DNA of 64,000 bases from Cauispirillum nitrogeniifigens (GTDB lineage Bacteria; Pseudomonadota; Alphaproteobacteria; Rhodospirillales; Rhodospirillaceae), in contig NZ_JBLOOT010000013.1 of assembly GCF_049800675.1 (NCBI RefSeq), positions 25,334-89,333 of the forward strand. The letters run 5' to 3'. Below are positions 27,469 through 35,440 of this stretch, one piece after another. Numbering within the stretch: the first letter of the stretch is position 1; each line of letters starts with the position of its first letter. The translations under genes and the position numbers were made by a program. The notes beneath the pieces are model-generated. The model was given only the letters and a program-made list of their open reading frames with translations, did not search any database and was not told where the DNA came from.

Positions 27469-27689
27469 TCCAGCCCCTCGCCTGGATGAGGCGGCACCAC
27501 GACGACGCCCCCATCCTGCCACGCCAGTACCGGCGCCATGGCGCGCGCCCCCTCGGGCGCTGGCGGCGTGTGGGCCAGCCGGGCGCCCAGCGCCAGCCCG
27601 CCGAGAGCCAGCAGAACGAACACCGCCGCGCGCTTCGGCCGCAGGGCTGGCGCCGGCTTGATCGGGCGGTAGGGACGCAGTGTCGGCAT
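27465..27689 (-). CDS. Small single-span membrane protein at the end of the hss operon
   Basis: The 74-residue protein has a basic, Pro-rich N-terminus (RPYRPIKPAPALRPKR), one membrane span (~21-38) and a short periplasmic tail. The ribosome site GGAGGTCCGCC is almost ideal, which supports it as a real gene. It follows hss by 60 bp on the same strand, and its stop overlaps the convergent gene by four bases. No family recognised. Confidence 0.6.
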   Translation of the reverse strand: MPTLRPYRPIKPAPALRPKRAAVFVLLALGGLALGARLAHTPPAPEGARAMAPVLAWQDGGVVVVPPHPGEGLD

Positions 27690-27749
27690 GGCGGACCTCC
27701 GGCTCCCCCATCACAGGAACACCTTGGCCCGGCTGCGGGTTCGGACGCG

Positions 27750-29177
27750 CTATCGCACCAGCACGTTGGCAAACTGCCAGGGGTCGGAGGTGTCCACCGG
27801 CTCCGGGAAAAGGCGGCCGCGCTCGCTCAGCGGCGTCCAGTCGGTATAAGCACCGGCCATGGTGCCCAGGTACGGGCGCGCCAGGTCGAGGATGCGGCGG
27901 TGGTCGACCTCGTCGGCCTCCATGATGCCGGCCGCCGGGTTCTCCAGGCACCACACCATGCCCGACAGCACCGCCGCCGTCACCTGAAGGCCGGTGGCGT
28001 TCTGATAGGGCGCCAGGGCGCGGGTCTCCTCGATGGTGAGCTGCGAGCCGTACCAGAAGGCATTGCGGCGATGACCGAAGACCAGCACGCCCAGTTCGTC
28101 CATGCCGTCGATGATCTCCTCGTTCATCAGGCGGAAGGCCGGCTGCGGGTGCCAGTTGCGGCCGGCCATCTCGTGCAGGCTGAGCACCGCGTCGTCGCAG
28201 GGATGGTAGGCGTAGTGCACCGTCGGCCGATACGCCACGGCACCAAAGTCATCGCGCAGGGTGAGGAAGTCGGCGATGGAGATGCTTTCGTTGTGGGTGA
28301 TGAGGAAGCCGTGATACGGCCCCTCGCCCGGCGTCCACGACCGCACCCGCGTGCCCGCCCCCGGCCGGTTCAGGTAGATGGCGGCGCCGCAGCCGGCGGG
28401 GTGGCGGGCGCCTTCGGGCGGCAGGCTTTTTTCGTGGGTGCCCCAGCCCAGTTCGGCCGGTTGCAGGCCCTCGCCGACGAAGCCGTCCACCGACCATGTG
28501 TTGACGAACTCCTCCCGCCGCTTGGGCACCTGGGAGATCTGGGTGTCGCGCTCGGCGATGTGGATGCCCTTGACGCCCAGCGCGCGGGCCAGCCACGCCC
28601 AGCCCTCGCGGTCGGTCGGCACGGTGGTGCCGTGGCCGAGGTCGCGGGCCACCCGCAGCAGGGCTTCCTTGACGAAGTGGCTGACCAGGCCGGGATTGGC
28701 GCCATGGGCGATCAACGCCGTCGGCCCGCTCCGTCCCCACGCCCGGCGCAGGGCCAGGACGTCCTCGCGCAGACCGTAGTTGGATCGCTCCGACGGCGTC
28801 TTGGACGGATCGGTGTAGCCGCCCGGCCATGGCTCGATGCAGGTGTCGATGTAGAGGGCGCCCCGGTCGCGGGCCAGTTCCATCAGCGCCACCGAGGACA
28901 CGTCCACCGACAGGTTGACCAGGAAGCCGCCGCGCCCCAGCAGCGGCTCCAGCACCGCCCGCAGGTTGCCCCGGTCCAGGGCCTGGGGGATGAAGCGCAC
29001 GCCCGCGTCGTCGGCGATATGCCGTCCCGACTCGTCGGGGCAGACCACGGTGATGGCGGCGGGCGGGCAGTCGATGTGGCGCAGCAGCAGGGGGAGCACG
29101 CCCTGGCCGATGCTGCCGAAGCCGATCATCACGATCGGCCCGTCAAAGCGGGCGTAGGTGCCCCACGCATCGGTCAT
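27750..29177 (-). CDS. hss: Homospermidine synthase
   Basis: It makes sym-homospermidine from two putrescines (or putrescine and spermidine) using NAD. The 475-residue protein has the Rossmann start VMIGFGSIGQGVLPLLLRH, TCIEPWPGGY, ALIAHGANPGLVSHFVK and the family-specific GFLITHNESISIADFLT. Length and motifs match bacterial Hss, close to the Blastochloris viridis type. GGGGAGACG precedes the ATG. It is the third gene in an operon with ornithine decarboxylase and a GNAT, giving a complete route from ornithine to homospermidine. Confidence 0.95.
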   Translation of the reverse strand: MTDAWGTYARFDGPIVMIGFGSIGQGVLPLLLRHIDCPPAAITVVCPDESGRHIADDAGVRFIPQALDRGNLRAVLEPLLGRGGFLVNLSVDVSSVALMELARDRGALYIDTCIEPWPGGYTDPSKTPSERSNYGLREDVLALRRAWGRSGPTALIAHGANPGLVSHFVKEALLRVARDLGHGTTVPTDREGWAWLARALGVKGIHIAERDTQISQVPKRREEFVNTWSVDGFVGEGLQPAELGWGTHEKSLPPEGARHPAGCGAAIYLNRPGAGTRVRSWTPGEGPYHGFLITHNESISIADFLTLRDDFGAVAYRPTVHYAYHPCDDAVLSLHEMAGRNWHPQPAFRLMNEEIIDGMDELGVLVFGHRRNAFWYGSQLTIEETRALAPYQNATGLQVTAAVLSGMVWCLENPAAGIMEADEVDHRRILDLARPYLGTMAGAYTDWTPLSERGRLFPEPVDTSDPWQFANVLVR

Positions 29178-29203
29178 CCGGCGTCTCCCCTCGGTGGTCG
29201 CCG

Positions 29204-29758
29204 TCAGGCGGCGACGCGCTGCGCATCCTCTCCCATATGGGGGGCGAGAACGGCCGGCACCAGCCGGGGACGGCCGGGCAGAACCAGACCCTGCGCCCCG
29301 GCCAGGGCGCCGGCGGTCAGTTCCAGGCCCAGGAAGCGGGCGCGGTCCACCGGGCCGGGCAGGATCATGCCGCGCGTCAACGCCGCCGCAAATCCGAAGC
29401 GCGCGTAGTAGGGTTCGTCGCCCACCAGGATCACCGCGCGATGCCCGCGCAACGCCGCTTGGTTGAGGCCGTAGCGCACCAGCTTGGCGCCCCAGCCTTC
29501 GGCACGGTGGGCCTCATCGACGGCCAGCGGGCCGAGCAGCAGCGCCCGGTGGGTGCCGCCGATTTCCAGGTCCCAGAAACGGATGGTGGCAATCAGGTCG
29601 TCGGCGTGACAAACCACGAACGCCAGCTCGTGGGCCGGGCGCTGGTCGTCGCGCAGACGCTGGCAGGTCTTCTCGTGCCGCTGCGGACCGAAGGCACGGT
29701 CAAGCAGCGCCTCGACGGCAGGCGCATCGGCCGCCGCCTCGTGCTCAAGGCAGTACAT
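29204..29758 (-). CDS. GNAT N-acetyltransferase, YhbS-like
   Basis: The 184-residue protein has the YhbS-type pattern: ALLLGPLAVDEAHRAEGWGA is the acetyl-CoA loop, and AVILVGDEPYYARFGF the conserved C-terminal motif. GGGGAC lies six bases before the ATG at 29758; the longer frame was rejected. It lies between ornithine decarboxylase and hss (26-bp gap to hss), so an amine or polyamine substrate is possible but unproven. It is a different subfamily from the GNAT-C39 fusion at 6356. Confidence 0.82.
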   Translation of the reverse strand: MYCLEHEAAADAPAVEALLDRAFGPQRHEKTCQRLRDDQRPAHELAFVVCHADDLIATIRFWDLEIGGTHRALLLGPLAVDEAHRAEGWGAKLVRYGLNQAALRGHRAVILVGDEPYYARFGFAAALTRGMILPGPVDRARFLGLELTAGALAGAQGLVLPGRPRLVPAVLAPHMGEDAQRVAA

Positions 29759-29848
29759 GGGCGTGTCCCCACTGAAGGGGTCCGCCGCCCCCCGCGTCAC
29801 GCGGACGCGAAGGGGCGCGGGCCTATGAGAAGGATGTGTAGGCGCTGC

Positions 29849-30979
29849 TCAGATATAGAACTGCTGGAGCGGCGGGAAGCCGTTGAACGCCACCGCCGAA
29901 TAGGTGGACGTGTAGGCGCCCGTCGCCTCGATCAGGATCTTGTCCCCGATCTCCAGGCTCACCGGCAGCGGGTAGGGGTCCTTTTCGTACAGCACGTCGG
30001 CGCTGTCGCAGGTCGGACCGGCCAGGATGCACGGCTCCAGGCTGTCGCCGTCGCGCGGGGTCCGGATCGGATAGCGGATGGCCTCATCCATCGTCTCGGC
30101 CAGGCCACCGAACTTACCGATGTCGAGGTAGACCCATCGAAGGCGGTCCTCGTCGGACTTCTTGGAAATCAGCACCACTTCGGCCTGGACCATGCCGGCG
30201 TTGCCGACCATGCCGCGACCGGGCTCGATGATGGTTTCCGGCAGACGGTTGCCGAAGTGGTTCATCAGGCTGGTGTGGATGGCCTCGCCATAGGCCTTCA
30301 CGGCCGGGACATCGCGCAGGTAGCGGGTCGGGAAGCCGCCGCCCATGTTGACCATCTTCAGCTCGATGCCGCGCTCGGCCAGGGTGCGGAAGATGCGGCC
30401 CACGGTGGCCAGGGCGCTGTCGTAGGCGTAGACGTTCTTCTGCTGGCTGCCGACATGGAAAGACACGCCATGCGGCTTCAGGCCCAGGCGCCACGCGCGC
30501 TCCAGCAGGCCGATGGCCATGTCCGGCGAGCAGCCGAACTTGCGGGACAGCGGCCACTCGGCACCCTCGCCATCGCACAGGATGCGGCAGAACACCTTGG
30601 CGCCGGGGGCGGCGCGGGCGATCTTCTCCAGTTCGGCGTCGGAATCGAAGGCGAACAGGGACACGCCCATGCCCCAGGCGCGCTCGATGTCGCGCTCCTT
30701 CTTGATGGTGTTGCCGAAGGAGATGCGGTCGGGCGTGGCGCCGGCGGCCAGGGCCATCTCGATCTCGGGCATGGAGGCGGTGTCGAAGCACGACCCCAGG
30801 TCGGCCAGCAGAGACAGGATCTGCGGCGCCGGGTTGGCCTTCACGGCATAGAACACGCGGGTGTCGGGCAGGGCGTTGGCGAACGCCATGTAGTTGTCGC
30901 GCACCACGTCAAGATCGACGACCAGGCAGGGGCCCTCGGGCTGACGGGCGGTGAGGAATTCGCGGATACGGTCGGTCAT
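29849..30979 (-). CDS. Ornithine (lysine/ornithine) decarboxylase, fold type III
   Basis: The 376-residue protein makes putrescine from ornithine. The PLP lysine is Lys47 in FYAVKANP; FDTASMPEIEMAL, YGVSFHVGSQ-like VSFHVGSQQ, NMGGGFPTRY, IIEPGRGMVGN and GPTCDSADVLY complete the active site. AAGGGAC precedes the ATG. It is the first gene of an operon with a GNAT and hss. This is the alphaproteobacterial speF/ldc-type enzyme; some members also accept lysine. A long leader (30980-31487) lies upstream. Confidence 0.93.
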   Translation of the reverse strand: MTDRIREFLTARQPEGPCLVVDLDVVRDNYMAFANALPDTRVFYAVKANPAPQILSLLADLGSCFDTASMPEIEMALAAGATPDRISFGNTIKKERDIERAWGMGVSLFAFDSDAELEKIARAAPGAKVFCRILCDGEGAEWPLSRKFGCSPDMAIGLLERAWRLGLKPHGVSFHVGSQQKNVYAYDSALATVGRIFRTLAERGIELKMVNMGGGFPTRYLRDVPAVKAYGEAIHTSLMNHFGNRLPETIIEPGRGMVGNAGMVQAEVVLISKKSDEDRLRWVYLDIGKFGGLAETMDEAIRYPIRTPRDGDSLEPCILAGPTCDSADVLYEKDPYPLPVSLEIGDKILIEATGAYTSTYSAVAFNGFPPLQQFYI

Positions 30980-31487
30980 GGCAGCGTCCCTTGGCTGGGA
31001 GTGACGAATGGTGTGCGTGCGAAGATGCCATCCGACGACGAAGCCACCGCGGTGGAGGCGGTGAAGACGTCCCGGACCCCCGGAGGCTTCGCGCCATGCG
31101 GGAGAGAGATTGCTGTTCGTGGCCAACGTCCAGTCCACCGGGGGTTGCCGATAGAATGCTCTGGGCGTCAGTTTTTCGAGACGGAGGAAGACCCGTCCCG
31201 CACGCTTGGCAAGAAGTAAAGTGCCTCTTCAGAATCACCGGCCTTTGGAGAGCCGGCAGAGACCAAAAAAGCCGCGTTACGTCGTTGCTTTAAGTCGCAG
31301 GGTACTTTTTGAGTGGGGGAGACAGAGCATCCCCCGGTGCGACAACAGGCACGTGCGAATACGGTCTAAAGGCTAGATATACCCCATGAGCGCCGCGTGC
31401 AATGCTTTTTTCGGGCTGCCCGGAAATTATCATATTTCACCTCCGGGCGCCGCAATTTTCCCTTTTAAAATAAAGGACTTGCAGAGT
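30980..31487 (-). ncRNA. Long 5' leader of ornithine decarboxylase, candidate speF-type RNA
   Basis: 508 bases separate the decarboxylase start from the next gene, far more than elsewhere in this compact region, and GC is lower. Two hairpins are visible: CCGGC/GCCGG (31238-31256) and GGGGG/CCCCC (31315-31335), with a T-run on the minus strand between them (31266-31271) and a conserved-looking block at 31265-31310. Alphaproteobacterial ornithine decarboxylase genes are known to carry the speF RNA motif in this position. I infer a match from position and structure; I could not align it to the model. Confidence 0.4.
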
Positions 31488-32654
31488 CTAGACCACGAAG
31501 ATGTCAGAGGCGGCCAGGGACGGCCGGGTGGTGAAGGTGGCAATGCGCACGGCGGCGCCCCGGCCGCTGCCGTCGGCGTCGAAGTACAGGGCGTTCTCGC
31601 CCCTCCTGTAGACGAAGCGGGTCCGCTCGCTGGTGGCGTTGCCCGATCCGGCGACCGTCTCGAAGCGATCGGCCGCGAGAGTACCCCGTCCAAGCCATCC
31701 GAAGGCCGGGCGGGAGAACTCCAGGCGGTCCTGCCCCCGGACAAAGTCGCGGATGCTGTCGCCGCCCTCGGCCGCAGTCCGATACCGGAAGCGGTCGCGG
31801 CCGGCCCCGCCGAACAGGACGTCGGCCCCGGCGCCACCGATCAGCAGGTCGTCGCCGTCCATGCCGCGCAGGACGTTGGCGCCGGTGTTGCCGGTCAGGG
31901 TGTTGGCGCCGGCATTGCCGACCCCGGTCAACGCCGCCTGCCCTTCCAGGCGCAGGGACTCGACGTTGGCGGACAAGGTGTGGCTGACCGTGGCGCGGAC
32001 CAGATCATCACCGCCGAGCCGCCCGGCCTGCGTCTCCACCACCGTATCGCCCCGGTCGTCGACGATGTAGGTGTCCGATCCCGCGCCGCCATCCATGCGG
32101 TCGGCCCCGCGCCCGCCGTCGAGGACGTCGTTGCCGGCGTAGCCGTACAGGGCGTTGGCGTTGCTGTCACCCCTTACGGTTTCGCTCCGGGCGGTGCCCC
32201 GGACGACATAGCTTTCAATGCCCACCGTCATGGTGGGGTATCCTTGGGTCTTCATGATCAAGACGCCATGCCCCTCGCCCGTCCCGAAGGGAATGTCGAC
32301 ATCGAACTGGAGCGCGTCCATCCGGCGCATGATATCCGGGAGCCAGACCGTCGGCTGCTGGCCGTTGGGACCGACCTCGAATCCCGGCGGAGTCTCGACG
32401 TTCCCCAGGAACAGCACGCTGTTCACATCGGTTTCCAGAGGTCGGCTGCCAAAGGTCACCTGATCCAGGGCGCTGAATTCCCGGAAGAAGATGGCAAACC
32501 CTGAATAGCCGCGCATGTTGTAGGTCGCATTGAGGGAGCCATCCCCTTGGCCGAGAAGGCGATAGTTCCCGTAGACCTGATACCTGTCTCTCGTCCCGTT
32601 GCGGTAGTGATCCTGGTTGTAGTTGGTGATCCCGTAGATCCGGTAGTCAGGCAT
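31488..32654 (-). CDS. RTX-type calcium-binding protein, probably type I secreted
   Basis: The 388-residue protein has an unrecognised N-terminal domain (~1-170; YRIYGITNYNQDHYRNGTRD at the start, Tyr/Asn-rich) and RTX nonapeptide blocks (~190-300): GYAGNDVLDGGRGADRMDGG and GMDGDDLLIGGAGADVLFGG. It ends with the hydrophobic SLAASDIFVV, typical of a C-terminal type I secretion signal. No N-terminal signal peptide. GGGGGGAGC precedes the ATG. The secretion apparatus at 53-60 kb could export it, but is far away. The GC content around its N-terminal end is lower than that of its neighbours. Confidence 0.85.
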   Translation of the reverse strand: MPDYRIYGITNYNQDHYRNGTRDRYQVYGNYRLLGQGDGSLNATYNMRGYSGFAIFFREFSALDQVTFGSRPLETDVNSVLFLGNVETPPGFEVGPNGQQPTVWLPDIMRRMDALQFDVDIPFGTGEGHGVLIMKTQGYPTMTVGIESYVVRGTARSETVRGDSNANALYGYAGNDVLDGGRGADRMDGGAGSDTYIVDDRGDTVVETQAGRLGGDDLVRATVSHTLSANVESLRLEGQAALTGVGNAGANTLTGNTGANVLRGMDGDDLLIGGAGADVLFGGAGRDRFRYRTAAEGGDSIRDFVRGQDRLEFSRPAFGWLGRGTLAADRFETVAGSGNATSERTRFVYRRGENALYFDADGSGRGAAVRIATFTTRPSLAASDIFVV

Positions 32655-32759
32655 GCTCCCCCCTGCGTCACGCTGTCCCTGTCCTTTTCTGGTAGCATCC
32701 AGCCCAAGAAATGAACAAGTTTTACATGCAGCCCCCCGGAGAGGGGCCATGCCTCCGCG

Positions 32760-33815
32760 TCACCTCCCCACGATGCGGCGCCGCCGCTCGGTGGGACGCA
32801 GCAGCGCCCGCCCGGCCAGCGCGCATACGGCCAGGCCCAGCGCGCCCACTCCCAGCCCAACGACGCCACGCAGCACGTCCGGGTCGACCTCGTGCACGCG
32901 CCGCCGTGCCACGGCGTCGAATCGCCCGTGCGCGCCGAAGCGGCCGGGGACCGGCGCCATCAGGTTGTCCGGCCGCCCCGGCTCGGCCGGCTGGTCGCTC
33001 TTCTGACCAGCGATGCCCCGCCGCGCCATCAGGCGGTCGAGCAGCGCCCCCGGCAGGGCCATGGCCCCGGCGATCAGCTTCAGGGACGACAGGCCGACCC
33101 AAACCTCCCGCCGCCGGCCGATGGCGGCGTGATAGACGGCGTTGGCGCATGCCTCGGGCTGGTAAATCGGCGGCACCGGCTGGGGCGCGGCGTCCAGGCG
33201 GGAGCGCGCCCAGTCGAACTGCGGGGTGTTCATGGCCGGCATCTGCACCATGCCGACATGGATGTCCCCACCCTCGGCGACCAACTCGGCGCTGAGGGAC
33301 TCGAAGAAGCCGCGCACCGCGAACTTGGCCGCCGAGTAGGCCGCCTGCAACGGCAGGCCCCGGTAGGCCAGGGCGGAGCCGACGAACACGATGCTGCCGC
33401 TGCCGCGCGGCCGCATGTGCTCCAGCGCCGCCAGGGCGCCATGCACCTGGCCGAGGTAGGTGACTTCGGTGACGCGGCGGACCTCCTCGGGCGTTATCTC
33501 CGCCACCGGGGAGAAGACGGTGGCCATGGCCGAGTTGACCCAGCAGTCGATCGGTCCCAGCTCCCGCTCCGCCCGCGCGGCGGCGGCCCGCACCGCCGGC
33601 CAGTCGGCGACGTCGGCCGTCAGTTCAATGGCGTGCGGGCTGCCCTTGGCGACGCAGTCGGCGGCGGCCTCGGCCAGGCGCACGGGGTCGCGGGCGATCA
33701 GGCCGACCTTCCAGCCGGCGCGGGCGAAACGCGTCGCCACCGCCCGCCCCAGCCCGGCCGAGGCTCCGCTGACCACCACCACCGGCGCGTCTGCGCCGCC
33801 GTACCGCCATGCCAT
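32760..33815 (-). CDS. Short-chain dehydrogenase/reductase with C-terminal membrane segment
   Basis: The 351-residue protein has the classical SDR pattern: VVVVSGASAGLGRAVATRFA (cofactor loop), Asn in CWVNSAMA, Ser in VGSALAYRG and the catalytic AAYSAAKFAVRGFFESL (Tyr-x-x-x-Lys). After the ~260-residue catalytic core, a linker leads to a hydrophobic segment near the C-terminus (VVGLGVGALGLAVCALAG), suggesting a membrane anchor. The extended SDRs of this type are usually annotated only as oxidoreductases. GAGGAGG lies before the ATG. The adjacent genes do not reveal the substrate. Confidence 0.88.
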   Translation of the reverse strand: MAWRYGGADAPVVVVSGASAGLGRAVATRFARAGWKVGLIARDPVRLAEAAADCVAKGSPHAIELTADVADWPAVRAAAARAERELGPIDCWVNSAMATVFSPVAEITPEEVRRVTEVTYLGQVHGALAALEHMRPRGSGSIVFVGSALAYRGLPLQAAYSAAKFAVRGFFESLSAELVAEGGDIHVGMVQMPAMNTPQFDWARSRLDAAPQPVPPIYQPEACANAVYHAAIGRRREVWVGLSSLKLIAGAMALPGALLDRLMARRGIAGQKSDQPAEPGRPDNLMAPVPGRFGAHGRFDAVARRRVHEVDPDVLRGVVGLGVGALGLAVCALAGRALLRPTERRRRIVGR

Positions 33816-33956
33816 GGGCCGCCTCCTCGTCCTCCGTCGCTCTTTCGGCAACGGAGCCACGGTCCTTCCCGTTGCACCGAGAGGCCCCTTTCAGCCCGAT
33901 GGAGTGCTTTCCATGGCCAGCCAGACGACCACCCCGGTGGTGCGGGAGAGGATCTG

Positions 33957-35054
33957 ATGCCCGGCGACGTCCGTGTCGAAAAGGTGCGCGCCGCCGCCTA
34001 TCGCGCCCCCAACGACGAGCCGGACGGCGATGCCCCGCTGCCGTGGGACGCCGCCACCCTGATCGTGGTGCACGCCGAAGGGGGCGGCATGCGCGGCTTC
34101 GGCTACGGCTATGCCGATCCGGCCGCCGCCGTGCTCATCAACGAAACCCTGGCCGCCGTCGTCACCAGCGGTGATGCCCTGTCCCCGGCGGCAGCGTGGG
34201 AGGCCCTGCGCGCCCGCTTGCGCATCAGCGGCCAGACCGGCATCGGCGCCTGCGCGGTGTCGGCAGTGGACTGCGCGCTGTGGGACCTCAAGGCCAAGCT
34301 CTTGGGCGTGTCGCTGGTGCGCCTGCTGGGACAGGTGCGGCCCGACGTGCGGGCCTATGGCAGCGGCGCCGTCACCTCCTACGAGGAAAGCCAGTTGCGT
34401 TCGCAACTCGGCGGCTGGGTGAGCGCGGGCATGAACGCGGTCAAGATCAGGGTCGGCGGCGGCGGCATCCGCGACCTCGGGCAGGTGGAGATCGCCCGCG
34501 ACGCCATCGGCCGCGACGTCGACCTGTTCGTCGACGCCAACGGCGCCTACACCGCCAAGCAGGCCCTGGGCTACGCCCGCCGTTTCGCCGACTATGGCGT
34601 GGCGTGGTTCGAGGAGCCGGTGCCTGCCGATGACCTCGACGGCCTGCGACTGGTCCGTCGGGGCGGGCCGCCCGGCATGTCGGTGGCGGCGGGCAAGTCC
34701 GCCTGGGGCGCCGGCGACATCCGCCGCCTGCTGGAGGCCGGCGCCGTCGACGTGGTGCAGGTCGATGCCACTCGCGCCGGCGGCGTCACCGGCTTCCTTC
34801 AGATCGCCGCCCTGTGCGATGCCTTCCAGACGCCGCTGTCGGCCCACATGGCGCCCAGCCTGCACGCCACCCTGTGCTGCGCCACCCCCCGCGTCCTCCA
34901 CGCCGAAGCCTTCCACGACCACGCCCGGCTGGAAGCCCTATTCCTCGACGGCGCGGTGGCGGCGCGCGATGGCCGCCTTGCCCCCGATCCCGCCGCGCTC
35001 GGCTGGGGCCTGGCGCTGAAGACCGCCGACGCCGAACCGCACCGGGTCGCGTGA
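33957..35054 (+). CDS. Enolase-superfamily (mandelate racemase/muconate lactonizing) protein with altered active site
   Basis: The 365-residue protein has the N-terminal capping domain (~1-125) and the TIM-barrel domain. Barrel residues can be placed: NAVKIRVGGG (Lys163, Arg165 instead of the usual second Lys), LFVDANGAY (Asp193), WFEEPV (Glu219), SVAAGKSAWG (Lys247 where the third metal ligand is normally Glu), VVQVDATRAGGVTGF (Asp270) and LSAHMAPSLH (His297). The Glu-to-Lys change removes a metal ligand, so normal magnesium chemistry is doubtful. The start at 33957 has GGAGAGGATC upstream; the long open frame before it is antisense to the SDR. The next gene, an ASRT-family protein, follows after four bases, so the pair is one operon. 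Confidence 0.85.
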   Translation: MPGDVRVEKVRAAAYRAPNDEPDGDAPLPWDAATLIVVHAEGGGMRGFGYGYADPAAAVLINETLAAVVTSGDALSPAAAWEALRARLRISGQTGIGACAVSAVDCALWDLKAKLLGVSLVRLLGQVRPDVRAYGSGAVTSYEESQLRSQLGGWVSAGMNAVKIRVGGGGIRDLGQVEIARDAIGRDVDLFVDANGAYTAKQALGYARRFADYGVAWFEEPVPADDLDGLRLVRRGGPPGMSVAAGKSAWGAGDIRRLLEAGAVDVVQVDATRAGGVTGFLQIAALCDAFQTPLSAHMAPSLHATLCCATPRVLHAEAFHDHARLEALFLDGAVAARDGRLAPDPAALGWGLALKTADAEPHRVA

Positions 35055-35058
35055 TGCC

Positions 35059-35436
35059 ATGACCGAGGCCATGGGCGCCCGCCGCTGGGTCATTGCCGAG
35101 GGCTACATCCCGCCCGGCTCCACCGGGCCGGCGCCGCAGATGACCAGCCACGAGACCGCCTGCATGCTCAATACCGGCGATCAGGACGCCGTGGTGACGC
35201 TGACCCTCTATTTCGCCGACCGCGAGCCGGCCGGGCCGTACACCGTCACCGTGCCGGCCCGCCGCACCCTGCACCTGCGCTTCAACTCCCTGACCGACCC
35301 GGAGCCGGTGCCCGTGGACACCGACTACGCCTGCGTCATCGCCTCCACCGTCCCCATCGTCGTCCAGCACACCCGCCTGGACAGCCGCCAGGCGGAGTTG
35401 GCGCTGATGACCACGATGGCGTTTCCGGCGGGCTGA
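35059..35436 (+). CDS. Anabaena sensory rhodopsin transducer (ASRT) family protein
   Basis: The 125-residue soluble protein is strikingly like ASRT: WVIAEGYIPPGSTGPAPQ, SHETACMLNTGDQDA, YFADREPAGPYTVTVPARRT, LRFNSLTDPEPVPVDTDYA and VVQHTRLDSRQAELAL all match the family pattern. ASRT is a beta-sandwich tetramer thought to bind small ligands or DNA and to act with a sensory rhodopsin in cyanobacteria. No rhodopsin is in the window. The close link to an enolase-superfamily protein suggests instead a metabolite-binding role, as proposed for non-cyanobacterial members. Confidence 0.88.
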   Translation: MTEAMGARRWVIAEGYIPPGSTGPAPQMTSHETACMLNTGDQDAVVTLTLYFADREPAGPYTVTVPARRTLHLRFNSLTDPEPVPVDTDYACVIASTVPIVVQHTRLDSRQAELALMTTMAFPAG

Positions 35437-35440
35437 GCCC

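Noticed and set aside
30991..31293. Plus-strand 100-residue ORF in the decarboxylase leader
   Set aside because: No clear family or strong ribosome site; the structured minus-strand leader explains the region better.
31399..31425. Hairpin CGGG/CCCG with T-run near the RTX 3' side
   Set aside because: The T-run precedes the stem on the plus strand and becomes an A-run after it on the minus strand, so it cannot end the minus-strand RTX transcript.
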